64,000 nt of DNA from Streptococcus ruminantium (GCF_003609975.1 NZ_AP018400.1:1872501-1936500); one strand, 5' to 3'. Numbered from the stretch's first letter, positions 15,746 to 26,055 are shown. The notes: generated by a model from the sequence alone, not told the origin. Numbers and translations are program-made.

Positions 15746-16621
15746 CTATTTAAATTTTTTGCTAACCTTGGTATAGGTCTCACGCTGATTTTGGATTTCG
15801 CTGAGGAATTGAAGATAATTATCAAACCGACTTTGGGAAATAGCCGAGCTGCTAACTTCTCTTTTTACCTCACAATCCGGCTCATGAGTATGAGTACAAG
15901 TTCGGAATTTGCAGTTCTGACTAACGTTGGCAATCTCTGGAAAACAATCTGTCAGAGCCTCTGCCTCTTTAACATCATAGTCTAAGGATGAAAAACCCGG
16001 AGTATCCGCAATTTTTCCACCAAATACATTGTAGAAACTAACCGCACGTGTTGTATGACGACCACGCCCCAGACTGTCTGAGATTGCTCCGGTCTCCAAG
16101 GCCAACTCTGGTGCAATTTTATTAAGAAGTGTCGACTTACCGACTCCTGTCTGCCCCATAAAAACCGTAACTTTACTCTGCAAAAGGGGTGTCAATTCCT
16201 CTAAACTATAAACAAAAGGATAGCCGATTTTTTCATAAATTGCCTTAAAGGTATCTATCTCAGAAGAATCCTCTACCAAGTCCATCTTTGAAACGTAGAT
16301 GATTGGTTCCATATCCTTTTGCTCCAATAATACTAGGAAACGATCCAGAAGATTGGCATTAAAATCCGGTTCTTTGGCCGACATGATTACTACTGCCTGG
16401 TCGATATTGACAATAGGTGGACGAACCAAGCTATTCTTTCTCTCGTGGATTTTCAAAATGTAACCTTCGGAATGTTCCTCTGCGGAAAAGTCGACAAAAT
16501 CCCCCACGTAAGGAGTCTGTCCCTTCTTACGAAAATTCCCTCTGGCTCTAGTCTGATAAATCTGTCCATCCGCCTCAACATAGTAAAAACCAGCCAAGGC
16601 CTTAATAATTCTTCCGTGCAA
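15746..16621 (-). CDS. rsgA: RsgA, circularly permuted ribosome-maturation GTPase
   Basis: RsgA checks late 30S subunit assembly. It has an N-terminal OB fold, a permuted GTPase with YVSKMDLV (G4) before [11 protein letters not shown] (G1) and DTPGFSSLD (G3), and a C-terminal zinc site, [17 protein letters not shown]. The length of 291 is normal. It is first in the rsgA-rpe-thiamine pyrophosphokinase-rmuC-yhaM run. Confidence 0.95.
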   Translation of the reverse strand: MHGRIIKALAGFYYVEADGQIYQTRARGNFRKKGQTPYVGDFVDFSAEEHSEGYILKIHERKNSLVRPPIVNIDQAVVIMSAKEPDFNANLLDRFLVLLEQKDMEPIIYVSKMDLVEDSSEIDTFKAIYEKIGYPFVYSLEELTPLLQSKVTVFMGQTGVGKSTLLNKIAPELALETGAISDSLGRGRHTTRAVSFYNVFGGKIADTPGFSSLDYDVKEAEALTDCFPEIANVSQNCKFRTCTHTHEPDCEVKREVSSSAISQSRFDNYLQFLSEIQNQRETYTKVSKKFK

Positions 16622-16682
16622 TGAAGACTCCTTTATAGGTATTCTTTCTAGTATTATACCAAATTTCCCTCAAAAAAGGGAG

Positions 16683-16750
16683 CGGGAAAAACTCAACAAA
16701 ATACATAGGAAAAGACTTTGTCAATAAGTCTATGTTTTTAGGAGTTGAGC
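16683..16750. repeat. Long nested inverted repeat
   Basis: Outer arms CTCAAC and GTTGAG enclose inner arms ACATAG...AGACTT and AAGTCTATGT, so the segment could fold as one long interrupted hairpin. It starts just beyond the rsgA promoter region after GGGAGCGGG and looks like a small dispersed palindromic element of the kind common in streptococcal intergenic DNA. The rest of 16751-17060 shows no coding potential. Confidence 0.45.
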
Positions 16751-17061
16751 TAAACGATTTATTCTCAGATAACAACTTGTATAGACTGACTTCTGTCAGT
16801 TCTAATCTCCTACTTTAAAAGGTCTCTCGGTCACTACATTACTCCAAGAAGTCAGGAAACTCTTGGATACTGGAGTCAACAAAGTTCACACCATTTGTAT
16901 TAGTAAAGTAAGGAACACAAATCGTATCTCCTAGTCAACGGAACCGTTAAAGGCAATCAGTCCCTACACTTAGATAGTAATATGAACCCTAAGAAGTAAA
17001 TCTGAACCAAACCCAACCTTCAATTTTTAAAATTCCTCTAGCCAAGATAGAATAAAAAAGG

Positions 17062-17067
17062 TATAAT
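17062..17067 (+). promoter_or_regulatory. Likely -10 box of tRNA-Leu
   Basis: TATAAT lies 61 bases upstream of the tRNA; the -35 region is weak. Confidence 0.5.
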
Positions 17068-17128
17068 GTAGTTAAGTTTGAATCTCTAAAAAGAAGTTGA
17101 GGCACAGAGCTATACCAAACAGACTCAA

Positions 17129-17210
17129 GCGGAGGTGGTGGAACGGCAGACACGCATGCTTCAGGCGCATGTGCCCATCGGGTGTGAGGGTTCAAATCCC
17201 TTCCTCCGCA
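17129..17210 (+). tRNA. tRNA-Leu (CAG anticodon)
   Basis: The acceptor stem GCGGAGG pairs with CCTCCGC, followed by discriminator A. The D-arm GGTGGAACGGCAGAC, the anticodon loop CTTCAGGC (CAG at 17162-17164), a class II variable arm (TGCCCATCGGGTG) and the T-loop GTTCAAATC are all present. It reads CUG leucine codons. The CCA end is not encoded. Confidence 0.96.
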
Positions 17211-17212
17211 TC

Positions 17213-17242
17213 ATAAAAAAGCCAAGCCAGTCGGCTTGGTTT
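17213..17242. terminator. Bidirectional terminator between tRNA-Leu and the sulfatase-family gene
   Basis: The stem CCAAGCC-AGTC-GGCTTGG is followed by TTTTGTTTT on the plus strand and preceded by AAAAAA, so it can stop both converging transcripts. Confidence 0.85.
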
Positions 17243-17246
17243 TGTT

Positions 17247-19703
17247 TTATTCCTTAACTTCTGTAGCAATCTTGAAAAAATCCTTGTGCTTCAAGAGATG
17301 ACCTTTTCCGGTAGATAAATCATACTGAACTAGCTTGAGTTCCTCTGCAACAGTTGCATCACGTTCTGTTTGTCCAACTCGGTTCTTGTGCAAGACTTCT
17401 GTTAAGAGAGCATAGTAGGGGCTAACCTTTGCTTTAGTCGTCTCCAGCATAAGCGCATTCATATCACTGGAGTTGACTAGCTCATAATGATGTTTTTCTG
17501 TCTCAAAATTACTCCAAATGAAATAATCTGTTTTATATCGCTGACTTGAATCCGTTACAAAGGCCGACTCTGGGTAGAGCCCCGGCAAATGATCTCCATA
17601 GAAAACGACCGTCACTTTCTTGTCCAACTTTTTGAGTTGGTCTAAGAAATCTCTCGTTGCCTGATCTGTGAAGGACAAGAGGCGGGCATAACTAGTCAAG
17701 TTTTCATTTTCTTCTGCCGTAAATCCTTCACCTGTTGCAGTAATTCCAGCAGGTTCAGCCGCACTCCATTGAACGTGGTTCTGCATAGTCATGGCTGACA
17801 CAAATTTGTTATTCCCAGAACGTACCTGCTCTAAGATGAGTTCATAAGTTTTTTTATCGCTGACAAAATTCCCTTGGTAGTCAGTATCTTTAACTATGAT
17901 TGGGTACTGCGAACTGTTCAAAGTGTAGAACTGCTCAATTCCCAACTGCTTGTAAATAGAATTACGGTTGTAACTAGTCCCATAATAAGGGTGTATGGCC
18001 ACGCGCAAATCCTCAGCATATACATCACTGATACTTGGCAATTTCTTCATATTCGGTGCCACATCCAGATAGACAGATGAGATGGAAGAGCTATAGTTAT
18101 AGAAAGGAAGGCCACTGTAAACCTGAAACTCAATATTGGCTGTTCCACCACCGTAGTGGTCGCTCTTCATCAAGCCACTGGTCGTCTGACTCATAATCTG
18201 CTCAATATTAGGCAGGACATTCTGGCTGAGAGTTACTCCGGGGATCCGACGAGGATCTGCCAAACTCTCACTGAGGATGTAGATGAGGGTTTGATCCTTT
18301 AGTTGATTGGTCCGTTCAATATTGATCTCCGCAGCTAACTTAGTATATTTTTCAACAATAGCCTTTATCGTCTTTTCAGAATAGTTCTTTGGCTCTTCCA
18401 TACTGGTCTTACTAAGCTGTTGTAACCAAAGAAAAGCCAAAGTACGATAACGGGCCACAAAAGCATAGCCCTTCCAGTCTACGTTTCGCCAATTATTGAC
18501 TTGGGAGAGAATCGGGATCCCTCCCCATATCTTATGATCTTTTTCATGGCGAATCGCCCAACCCATTCCCAAAATTAAAGAAAGGATAAGAGCAACTCCT
18601 GCAAACCGTTTCCAAATGGATTGAATGATGGTTCCTAAAAAATAGCGCTTGCGGATCCGTTTGTAAACGAAGATTAAAATAATCAAGAAAGCCAGTGAAA
18701 CAAGTACAACCCTCAAGCTGATGAAGCTGAAAATCATCCCCAAATTCCCAATCCATTTAAAATCATTTGGGGTCAAGGGTTCCGAACGATACCGAAACTT
18801 GAGAAAATTAGCTGTAATCAGAGTTACATTTAGACTTGCAATCAAGGTTACCGATAAAATCTGACGATTGAGCAGCAGGCTGATGATGACATTTAAGAAA
18901 AAGAGACAGGCTATTTGAAAAATAATGGCTCCTGGAAACAGATGCCGCGTGAAATAAGCTCCTGTACCTCCAGCCATAGAAGCTTGATAACCAATGTGAG
19001 AAAGGGTTGCCAAGCCCAGACTGATAAATATCATACTGTGTACATTGGTTCGATTAGCCTTAAATTCTCCGAACGCTTTAGGGATATAGCGCAGAAAAGC
19101 ATAGGTCGCTATAAAGTGTACGACCGCAAAAATCGGAGTCTGACTGAAAAATTCGACATAAGATCCTTTTTCAATCAAACTCTCGTAATGACTATCTTTC
19201 CAATAAGAAATTGCCAAAGGACTAAGGGAAAATAGAGTCGTCAGAAGCAAATAACCATCTGGCACCAAATGGCTAGCTGACCACCTTTGTAATTTTTCCC
19301 GAATTTTTGGTTTGTTTCTCCATAGGAGAGCCAAGAAAATTGGTAAGACCAACATTAACAATAACTCAAACTGGAAAAGATTATTTCGGACAATATTCCA
19401 AGGTTGATACTTCTTTGCATTGAGACGATAGACTAAACTGACCAGATAGAAGAAACCTAGAAAATAACCAATATACTTGGCAAAAGTCTTGGTGCGGACA
19501 AATGCTTCGTACTTGTCCAGAATTACTAAAATATAAAAAGTAAAGATAAGATAGGCAATCAGTGGTAAAGGGATAAACCAAACAGGAAAAGCCTTGCCAC
19601 TAAGGAGTAAGGCTCGTCCCATAGCCAAGATCACCGTCATAACCATGACTAAAATAAACTGCTTGCCAGTATTAGAATTGATTTTTTTCATAAAGTGCCT
19701 CAA
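17247..19703 (-). CDS. LTA-synthase-like membrane sulfatase-family protein
   Basis: This protein of about 815 residues has an extended N-terminal membrane region (about 12-400, ten or more helices) and an extracellular alkaline-phosphatase/sulfatase domain (about 455-760). The domain shows IYILSESLADPRR, the nucleophile region HYGGGTANIEFQVYSG with its Thr, and VVFYGDHLPGLYPES. Relatives transfer glycerol-phosphate or similar groups to cell-surface polymers. It has far more helices than LtaS, so the exact acceptor is unknown. The start is ATG 19703 or ATG 19691; both overlap the preceding gene's end, so the pair is an operon. Confidence 0.85.
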   Translation of the reverse strand: MRHFMKKINSNTGKQFILVMVMTVILAMGRALLLSGKAFPVWFIPLPLIAYLIFTFYILVILDKYEAFVRTKTFAKYIGYFLGFFYLVSLVYRLNAKKYQPWNIVRNNLFQFELLLMLVLPIFLALLWRNKPKIREKLQRWSASHLVPDGYLLLTTLFSLSPLAISYWKDSHYESLIEKGSYVEFFSQTPIFAVVHFIATYAFLRYIPKAFGEFKANRTNVHSMIFISLGLATLSHIGYQASMAGGTGAYFTRHLFPGAIIFQIACLFFLNVIISLLLNRQILSVTLIASLNVTLITANFLKFRYRSEPLTPNDFKWIGNLGMIFSFISLRVVLVSLAFLIILIFVYKRIRKRYFLGTIIQSIWKRFAGVALILSLILGMGWAIRHEKDHKIWGGIPILSQVNNWRNVDWKGYAFVARYRTLAFLWLQQLSKTSMEEPKNYSEKTIKAIVEKYTKLAAEINIERTNQLKDQTLIYILSESLADPRRIPGVTLSQNVLPNIEQIMSQTTSGLMKSDHYGGGTANIEFQVYSGLPFYNYSSSISSVYLDVAPNMKKLPSISDVYAEDLRVAIHPYYGTSYNRNSIYKQLGIEQFYTLNSSQYPIIVKDTDYQGNFVSDKKTYELILEQVRSGNNKFVSAMTMQNHVQWSAAEPAGITATGEGFTAEENENLTSYARLLSFTDQATRDFLDQLKKLDKKVTVVFYGDHLPGLYPESAFVTDSSQRYKTDYFIWSNFETEKHHYELVNSSDMNALMLETTKAKVSPYYALLTEVLHKNRVGQTERDATVAEELKLVQYDLSTGKGHLLKHKDFFKIATEVKE

Positions 19704-21441
19704 GTGAAAGTAGTGTTGCTGAACGATAGGTAGTTACATAATAGGTTAACCAAGCCAACCAACTTATTAGACTGATGACGATAACTGGAAGTAACCACCA
19801 CTGCTGTTTGTAGGATAGAATAAGCTGATTTTGCCCAACTTTACCAGTTACAGTTGGAACACCGATGGTGGAAAGGTAGTAATCTGATTTCCCTAGTTTT
19901 TGTCCATTCAATACCAACTCACTATCGCGATAAACAACAATCGGTATTTGGATTTCCTCTGACTGATTGGCTGACCAGCTTATCTCTAGGCTGTCCCCAT
20001 TGACTCGCTTGCTGAACTGCTGGTTAGGTAAAATAATCTGATCACGATAGCGATCATAGCGTGATTTAGCTTCGTTTATCACACGCACATTATCCGCCTT
20101 ATCAGATAGTTTTGGTACGTAGTCAGGAGTAGATTTCTGAGCTAAACGAATAAATTCTCCCAAGTCTTGCGAGTGTAGGGACGCACGTAATTCTTCCGTT
20201 GTCCCATAGAGAGTGGTATGCAGCATATCTTGCAAGAAATCAGGCTTGTTGTATTGGTTTTGGATAGCTTGATTATATTGCTGCCAAGCAAAGCTGACAC
20301 CAATCAAGGTAGACAGGGTGGTAAGCCCTAGGAACAACTTCTTACGCACTGCAAACTTTGTTAATTGCATGCCGACAACTGTCAAAAGCAAGGCATTTGC
20401 ATACAGAAAGAAACGGAAAGGAAATTGAATCAAATCTACCAAACCAATCCCCTTGCCAGCAAAAAACTGCCACGGAAAGGCATTTGTTGAAAAAATAAAA
20501 AAGATTAGAAACGTCAAAGATAGGCCGCCCAATACCACTGACTGTTTTTTCCACTTTTTCATCATAAAATAAGCAGAAAGCACAAAAAAGATTGGTAAGG
20601 AGTAAGGGAAATACAAGAAATTCACCTTAGACCAAGTGACCGTTGATTGAATAAATTTTTTATTGATAAACGGTGCTACCAATTCATTGCCTGCATTGAC
20701 ATATAGCAAAGGAAACCAGATATTCACCGTCAAAATCAGAAAGAGTCCCACTGATAGGGCTACATCTTTAACGATTTTCCATTTTTCTTGAGACTTTATC
20801 CAGCCGATGAAAAAGAGGAGCGCATAAGCTAATATGAGGAAGAAGGCAGATAGCATGTGTATTTGTAACATGAGCCCTACAGCTCCTGCCATTAGAAAGA
20901 TTGGAACTTTTCCAGTTCGAAGAAAGCGAACTGCCGGGATCAAGCAGAGTGGAAACACAGCGACTCCCCAGCTCGAAAAGCCTTGAGCCACCCACCAATA
21001 TTGGATAGAGTAAGTCGTCACGAAAAACATGGATAACACTACAGAAAAAGAATAGCGCACCCTCACTTCTCGCATCAAAAAATAAAGCGAGGTCGCACTC
21101 AGCGTTCCCAAAAGAAGATTGGAAAGCAACTGGTATCTGTACCAAGTCCCAGCCAACAACACTAAGGCCCCTTGTAAATAGGCTAGATAAGGACCATATA
21201 GGGCATTAACAATTCTTCCAGATTGCTGATAACCATGCAGGCTCATCATATAGGAAAAATCACCCGTCTTTATTTGCATAGCTGCATCATAAAAACGATT
21301 GAAGTGGAAAACAACATCGTCTCCCGTCACAACTGCTCTTGTCCAAATCTGCGGCAAAAGGAGAGCAAAAGAGAAAAGAAAAAACAAAACGACTGCGGCA
21401 ATATGTGGGTGTTTTTTCAAAACATTTTTAAACATTTTCAT
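19672..21441 (-). CDS. Polytopic membrane protein, GT-C glycosyltransferase-like
   Basis: The 589-residue protein has about twelve membrane helices and an early acidic loop (VVTGDDVVFHFNRFYDA, about 38-54), a position where GT-C glycosyltransferases carry their catalytic Asp. A C-terminal extracytoplasmic beta-rich part (about 425-550) precedes the last helix. It overlaps the sulfatase-family gene, so both probably act on the same surface polymer or glycolipid. No exact substrate can be assigned. Confidence 0.65.
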   Translation of the reverse strand: MKMFKNVLKKHPHIAAVVLFFLFSFALLLPQIWTRAVVTGDDVVFHFNRFYDAAMQIKTGDFSYMMSLHGYQQSGRIVNALYGPYLAYLQGALVLLAGTWYRYQLLSNLLLGTLSATSLYFLMREVRVRYSFSVVLSMFFVTTYSIQYWWVAQGFSSWGVAVFPLCLIPAVRFLRTGKVPIFLMAGAVGLMLQIHMLSAFFLILAYALLFFIGWIKSQEKWKIVKDVALSVGLFLILTVNIWFPLLYVNAGNELVAPFINKKFIQSTVTWSKVNFLYFPYSLPIFFVLSAYFMMKKWKKQSVVLGGLSLTFLIFFIFSTNAFPWQFFAGKGIGLVDLIQFPFRFFLYANALLLTVVGMQLTKFAVRKKLFLGLTTLSTLIGVSFAWQQYNQAIQNQYNKPDFLQDMLHTTLYGTTEELRASLHSQDLGEFIRLAQKSTPDYVPKLSDKADNVRVINEAKSRYDRYRDQIILPNQQFSKRVNGDSLEISWSANQSEEIQIPIVVYRDSELVLNGQKLGKSDYYLSTIGVPTVTGKVGQNQLILSYKQQWWLLPVIVISLISWLAWLTYYVTTYRSATLLSLEALYEKNQF

Positions 21442-21778
21442 ACCTTCATAAAAAAAGAGGGAATCCCTCTGTTATATTCGTAACTTTTCTGATGACTACC
21501 AGAATCATTGTTTGCAAGTTTGACTATACTCTTCAAAAATCAAATTCACACATCGCTAGCCCAACTTGGTAGGCGAGGAGTCGTCTAATCTGATAGTTAA
21601 AATCAGCAAGTAATATCATCGTAAACTCCCTTCTATTTCCAGCAATATTGGAATAAGCTGTTGGAAGTAGTTTGATTTTCATTGGATATTATCTTTCAGT
21701 ATAACAAGCTTTCAAACCTCTGTCAACGGGCAAGAGACATTCATTCGGTATTTTGTATCAAACAAACAATGACTGGCT
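21442..21778. other. Intergenic region with short hairpin, no gene seen
   Basis: A small hairpin AGAGGGA-TCCCTCT lies at 21449-21464, just before the membrane-protein gene on its 5' side; it may terminate transcription from rsmA. Partially inverted AAAATCAAA/TTTGATTTT segments at 21536 and 21670 recall small streptococcal dispersed repeats. No open frame with a ribosome site is visible. Confidence 0.4.
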
Positions 21779-22651
21779 TTACAAGCCTACTTCTCGAAGA
21801 CTATCTGATAGACGTGCAAAGTCAACCATAGAAAGAGCTTCTCCTCGGACGCTAGCTTCTAGCTCTGCCATGCCGAGTGCCTGCATCAGCTTATCCTTCA
21901 CTTCCTCAGACTTACCAAAATGGTTGGTCAGGTTGTTCCAGAGAGTTTTGCGACGATGAACAAAGCTGGCTTTGGAAACTCTAAAGAAGAAGTCTTCATC
22001 CTTGACTGTCACTAGTGGTTGCTCTCGACGAACCATCTTGAGAATGGCCGAGTCTACATTTGGAGCAGGCACAAAGACCGTTCGAGGTACGATAAAAGCC
22101 ACCTTAGCAGTCATGTAGTACTGGACTGCGATGGACAGGCTTCCATAAGCCTTGGTATTTGGCTCGGCAGAAATACGGTCAGCCACCTCTCGCTGCATCA
22201 TAACCACAAACTCGCTAAAAGGAATCTTGCTCTCAATCAGATGCATAAGGATTGGGGTAGTGATGTAGTAAGGCAGATTGGCCACGACCTTAATAGGTAG
22301 ATCAGGATTTTTGAAGTTCTGAATCTGTTCCTGCAAATCAGTCTTCAAGATGTCCTGATTCACGATGGTCACGTTATCAAAACGACCCAAAGTATCCGAC
22401 AGAATAGGAATCAGTCGGTCATCAATTTCAAAGGCCATGACCTCGGCGGCCTTTTCTGCCAAAAATTCCGTCAAAGCACCGATTCCAGGACCAATCTCAA
22501 TAACATTGACATGACCATCAATCTCTGCTGTATCCACAATCTTTTGTAAAATATTGGTATCGGTCAAAAAGTTCTGACCGAAAGATTTCTTAAAGGTAAA
22601 TCCGTGGCGCTCAAGGACAGCACGGGTAACGTTTTTGTCTGCGATTCTCAT
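21779..22651 (-). CDS. rsmA: 16S rRNA dimethyladenosine transferase
   Basis: RsmA (KsgA) dimethylates two adjacent adenines near the 3' end of 16S rRNA. The 290-residue protein has the SAM motif [15 protein letters not shown], the acidic loop [10 protein letters not shown] and the catalytic motif [12 protein letters not shown]. The family start [20 protein letters not shown] is intact. In Firmicutes it normally follows rnmV; here the TPR, DUF1697, Nudix and 24308 genes lie between. Confidence 0.96.
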   Translation of the reverse strand: MRIADKNVTRAVLERHGFTFKKSFGQNFLTDTNILQKIVDTAEIDGHVNVIEIGPGIGALTEFLAEKAAEVMAFEIDDRLIPILSDTLGRFDNVTIVNQDILKTDLQEQIQNFKNPDLPIKVVANLPYYITTPILMHLIESKIPFSEFVVMMQREVADRISAEPNTKAYGSLSIAVQYYMTAKVAFIVPRTVFVPAPNVDSAILKMVRREQPLVTVKDEDFFFRVSKASFVHRRKTLWNNLTNHFGKSEEVKDKLMQALGMAELEASVRGEALSMVDFARLSDSLREVGL

Positions 22652-22662
22652 TTGATTTCTTT

Positions 22663-23295
22663 CTAAATAATTTGATAGGTAGCCATCAATTCTCTAACTT
22701 CTTCTACCCCAAAAGGATCTCCTACTTGTTCAAAAACAGTAATGGCTTGTTCAAAAGCTTTTTTAGCAAGAACAGTTGCGGTATTTGTTGCATAAATTTC
22801 ACCTAATCCTCGATAGGCACAAGCTTGTGCAACGAGGTCGTCTGTCATTAAAGCATTCTCTAAACTCTTGTTCATAAAATACAGAGCAGAATCTATTTCT
22901 CCTAACTTCAATCGTAAATAGCCTTGTTCATAGTCGTTAACCGACCATTTCAACTTATCATCTGGGAAAACATCTGCTATCAGTTGTCCTTCTTCTTCGA
23001 TTAACTCCAGAGCTTTCGTAAAATTACCCAACTGACGATAAACCATGGCTAGTTGATGCAAGCCAATATGCTCTTGTTCAACATTCTTTTCATTACGAGC
23101 CAATTGAATATATCGTTGACAAGCTACTAAAGCTCCTTCAAAGCTTTTCTCCTCAAGATAAAGATAGACGAATAGATTGAGAACAGGGTATTCCAAACAA
23201 GTCTCAACGTGATAATCTTTCTCAACTAATTCTTTCGCCTCTGCAACCTTCCCTTCTAAAAAGAGTTCCCATGCCTTGTCAATATTTTTATCCAT
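22663..23295 (-). CDS. Tetratricopeptide-repeat protein
   Basis: The start at ATG 23295 follows GGAG 8 bases upstream and gives 210 residues. The protein is all-helical, with TPR-like pairs (for example [24 protein letters not shown] and [24 protein letters not shown]). No helix-turn-helix or membrane segment is present, so it is a cytosolic scaffold or regulator partner of unknown function. A longer start at 23337 is possible. Confidence 0.75.
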   Translation of the reverse strand: MDKNIDKAWELFLEGKVAEAKELVEKDYHVETCLEYPVLNLFVYLYLEEKSFEGALVACQRYIQLARNEKNVEQEHIGLHQLAMVYRQLGNFTKALELIEEEGQLIADVFPDDKLKWSVNDYEQGYLRLKLGEIDSALYFMNKSLENALMTDDLVAQACAYRGLGEIYATNTATVLAKKAFEQAITVFEQVGDPFGVEEVRELMATYQII

Positions 23296-23373
23296 AGAAC
23301 CATCTCCTTGAGCCCATTCTTTATCTACTGCTCCCATTAGTTTTCTTGTTTCTTATTTTGCCATCTCACTCAA

Positions 23374-23847
23374 TCATGAAACAACACTCAATTTTCTCAT
23401 GGTCGCAACAATCCCCAACTGTTCTTCTAAATAGTTGGTATTCAGTTTTTTCTTTCTAGCTTCTCTTGGCGAATACATATAGAGACACCGACTATCAGAA
23501 TATAGTGCTTCGTCACCAAAGTCTTGTTTTAGCAGCTCGGCTAATTTTCCCATATTTATCTCATCATTCGTCAAAATCAAATGAACACGAGAGCTATCGT
23601 AATTACTATCAAATGGTCTTTCAGATACGGCTTGTGCTAGCCGTACTTAGTGTTTGATAATAACTGCTAGGTTTGCACCGATTTTATTTTTAATCGTGTT
23701 ATAAAAGATAATATTGCCACTTTGGATATACATCTGCACTAATGACAGACCAGTGGCCATCAAAATTTTTATCAAGTAAGACACCCTGGAAATTTTATTT
23801 TTTCCAACGGGTGTGACACCGCGTAGGAGAGCAATTTTTTCCATCAC
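23374..23847 (-). pseudogene. DUF1697 protein, nonsense-interrupted and shortened
   Basis: The frame starts MMEKIALLRGVTPVGKNKIS, includes YIQSGNIIF, and hits TAA at 23647-23649 after VIIKH. The same frame continues VRLAQAVSERPFDSNYDSSR to LYMYSPREARKKKLN and LGIVATMRKLSVV. These are DUF1697 landmarks in order, so a single stop splits one gene. Between SGNIIF and KIGANLAVI about 12-15 residues usual for the family are also missing. The gene is probably dead. DUF1697 function is unknown. Confidence 0.8.
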
Positions 23848-23861
23848 CTGTTCTCCACCTG

Positions 23862-24299
23862 CTACTCACAATTTTCAAACCAATAATAATTCTCTGTCAA
23901 GTGCGGATTTTCAAAAATGTCTAGCATGGATTCAAAACCGTCTGCCAGCTGATAATTTCTCAAGTCTATGCGATCAATCCAGAAGACATCACCTTCATCA
24001 GAAGCCCGTAATTGACCGGAAAATTGGCTTGTTTTATAGAGAAAAACCAGATAGCGATATTGCTCTGTAGGGTCTGTCCAATTCTGAACTCCACAGAGTT
24101 CTAAGTCTAGAATTGTGAGACCTGTCTCTTCCTCAACCTCACGAATAACGGAAGCAACAATACTTTCTCCTTGCTCAACGTGTCCGCCAGGAAACGTAAT
24201 CCCCGGCCATTTGGATGATTTTCTATCCTGCACCAAGACCTTATCACCATCGGTAATCATACACATATTGGTTAGGATAACTGATTCTTTCCGAGACAT
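23862..24299 (-). CDS. Nudix hydrolase, MutT-like
   Basis: The 145-residue protein has the Nudix box GGHVEQGES...REVEEETGL (about 38-61) with the metal-binding REVEEE. Nearby relatives hydrolyse 8-oxo-dGTP or related nucleotides, but the substrate cannot be read from the sequence. Its start MSRKESVILTNMCMI is preceded by GGAGG. It lies between the 24308 gene and the broken DUF1697 gene. Confidence 0.88.
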   Translation of the reverse strand: MSRKESVILTNMCMITDGDKVLVQDRKSSKWPGITFPGGHVEQGESIVASVIREVEEETGLTILDLELCGVQNWTDPTEQYRYLVFLYKTSQFSGQLRASDEGDVFWIDRIDLRNYQLADGFESMLDIFENPHLTENYYWFENCE

Positions 24300-24307
24300 C
24301 TATCCTC

Positions 24308-24670
24308 CTATCTTCCCAAATCATCAAAATAATAGAGATTTAAAAATTCTTCTTCCGACACCAATCGCTCAAAAGTATAAAACCAGCGATAAACCTCCAA
24401 TGCAGGTGAATCAAAATCAACCTCAGCGTCTACTTCTTGAAAACCTGCAATATAGAATAGACGATTTTGTTTCCAAACACCATCCGCATTGACATAACAA
24501 TCTTCCACCACTGCTTGCAAGTGATTTGCCACTTTGGCCCTAACAATAGACTCATCTTCCGACTCCACATATGGTACCAAATAGGTGACTTCCTCATAGG
24601 ATGAGTAGGACTCATAGGCAGGTTTAAACTCATTCTTTACTAAACACTTGACAGCATAAACCTTAGTCAT
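24308..24670 (-). CDS. Conserved small protein of unknown function
   Basis: This 120-residue soluble protein starts MTKVYAVKCLVKNEF and is acidic, with a mixed alpha/beta pattern and aromatic-rich end EVYRWFYTFERLVSEEEF. I recognise no family. It overlaps the rnmV stop by 8 bases and precedes the Nudix gene by 8, so it is translated as part of the tatD-rnmV operon. Confidence 0.7.
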   Translation of the reverse strand: MTKVYAVKCLVKNEFKPAYESYSSYEEVTYLVPYVESEDESIVRAKVANHLQAVVEDCYVNADGVWKQNRLFYIAGFQEVDAEVDFDSPALEVYRWFYTFERLVSEEEFLNLYYFDDLGR

Positions 24671-25232
24671 TGTACTCTCTCATTGCCCCTTCTACTTCTG
24701 CTAGAGTCACCCCAAATAGTTCTAATCGTTTGAGGAGCTGTTTGCCATTACAATAGCCAATACGCAAGTGTTCGCCCAGATACTCTCGCCGCTTACGACT
24801 TTCACTACTCAGGAGCAGACCGAGACGAATCAAATCTTTTTGACTGATGTCAAAATTGTTTTCGTCATCATAGTAACCGCGCACACAAGCCAAGGCCTTT
24901 TCCAAGTCCTCAAAACTAGCGTGCTCAATCCCCAAGGACCGCCCCTTTGTCTTGGACTTTGGTGTAGCCTCGTCCCGCTGTAAAAAGGCATGTCTGACCG
25001 TAGGAATAGCTTGCATAATGAGTTTACGGATCCGTTCTCCATTATAGTCTGGGTCTGTAAAAACGATAACCCCTCGCAGGTCATGGAGTTTCTCAATGCG
25101 CTCTAAATCATCATCTGAAATAGCCGAGCCTCGAGTTTCGTAAGTATCAACCTCATAAAATCGCTTTAGGTTGGCTGTATCATCTTTCCCCTCAACAACG
25201 AGGACTTCTTGTATCTTAATTTTATGAGTCAA
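24663..25232 (-). CDS. rnmV: Ribonuclease M5 (5S rRNA maturation)
   Basis: RNase M5 makes the final cuts of 5S rRNA. The Toprim domain shows VLVVEGKDDTANLKRF, FTDPDYNGERIRKLI and TPKSKTKGRSLGIEHA; the 189-residue length is normal. The apparent start is TTG at 25232, overlapping the tatD stop by 11 bases, giving MTHKIKIQEVLV. Confidence 0.94.
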   Translation of the reverse strand: MTHKIKIQEVLVVEGKDDTANLKRFYEVDTYETRGSAISDDDLERIEKLHDLRGVIVFTDPDYNGERIRKLIMQAIPTVRHAFLQRDEATPKSKTKGRSLGIEHASFEDLEKALACVRGYYDDENNFDISQKDLIRLGLLLSSESRKRREYLGEHLRIGYCNGKQLLKRLELFGVTLAEVEGAMREYND

Positions 25233-25998
25233 TTCTGAACAACCTCATTGCATTCTCGTAAGTTACAGCCGCCACTTCTTCAACCGATTGGTTACGAAGC
25301 TGAGCTAGCATATCTACCACATATCGAGTGTAGCCGGTACGATTTTCCCGTCCACGCTTGGGAACAGGTGCCAAGTAAGGTGCATCTGTTTCAACCAGAA
25401 TTTTTTCCAAAGGCAATGCCTGCGCTGCTTCTTGCAGTTCAACAGCTTTTTTAAAGGTTACGACACCCGAAAAGGAGATAGACATTCCCAAGTCTATGAA
25501 GGCCTGAGCCTCCTCCAAGGTACCTGAAAAGGAATGCATGATCCCACCTCGGGGACCAACACCGACTTCCTTAATAATCTGATAGGTGTCTTTCAGCGCA
25601 TCACGGGTATGGACAACAAATGGTAGATCCAATTGCTTAGACAACTCTATTTGTCGCTTGAAAACACGAGCCTGAGTCTCTTTTTCCGTTGTCATCCAGT
25701 AATAATCCAGACCAATCTCTCCCAAGGCAACCACTTTGGGATGCTGGAGAGCTTGCAGAAGAAAGCTTTCTACCTTTTCATCATAGCTCCCTGCTTCAGT
25801 TGGGTGCCAACCAAGTGTCAGATAGATTTCAGGATGCTGATCTGCCAAAATGATAGCCTTATCAATGGTTGGACGATCAAAACCGACCACATTATGGCGT
25901 GTAACCCCCATTTCCTTTGCAAAATCTAGTTCTTCTTGGACTCTACCTTCAAACTGTTCAACGTTAAGGTGGGTATGCGTATCAAAAATGTTTATCAT
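25222..25998 (-). CDS. tatD: TatD-family metal-dependent deoxyribonuclease
   Basis: The 258-residue TIM-barrel hydrolase carries IFDTHTHLN, ALGEIGLDYYW, PFVVHTRDA, MHSFSG and LVETDAPYL, which together form its two-metal site. I set the start at ATG 25998 (MINIFDTHTH) after GAAAGAAAG-type purines; the longer frame adds an unlikely basic extension. Confidence 0.93.
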   Translation of the reverse strand: MINIFDTHTHLNVEQFEGRVQEELDFAKEMGVTRHNVVGFDRPTIDKAIILADQHPEIYLTLGWHPTEAGSYDEKVESFLLQALQHPKVVALGEIGLDYYWMTTEKETQARVFKRQIELSKQLDLPFVVHTRDALKDTYQIIKEVGVGPRGGIMHSFSGTLEEAQAFIDLGMSISFSGVVTFKKAVELQEAAQALPLEKILVETDAPYLAPVPKRGRENRTGYTRYVVDMLAQLRNQSVEEVAAVTYENAMRLFRIDS

Positions 25999-26055
25999 TG
26001 TTTCTTCACTTTCTTTCCTAACTATTGTAACACATTTCAAAAAATTCTTCCGCAA

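Noticed and set aside
16989..17195. Minus-strand open frame across the tRNA
   Set aside because: It reads through a well-formed tRNA-Leu on the other strand.
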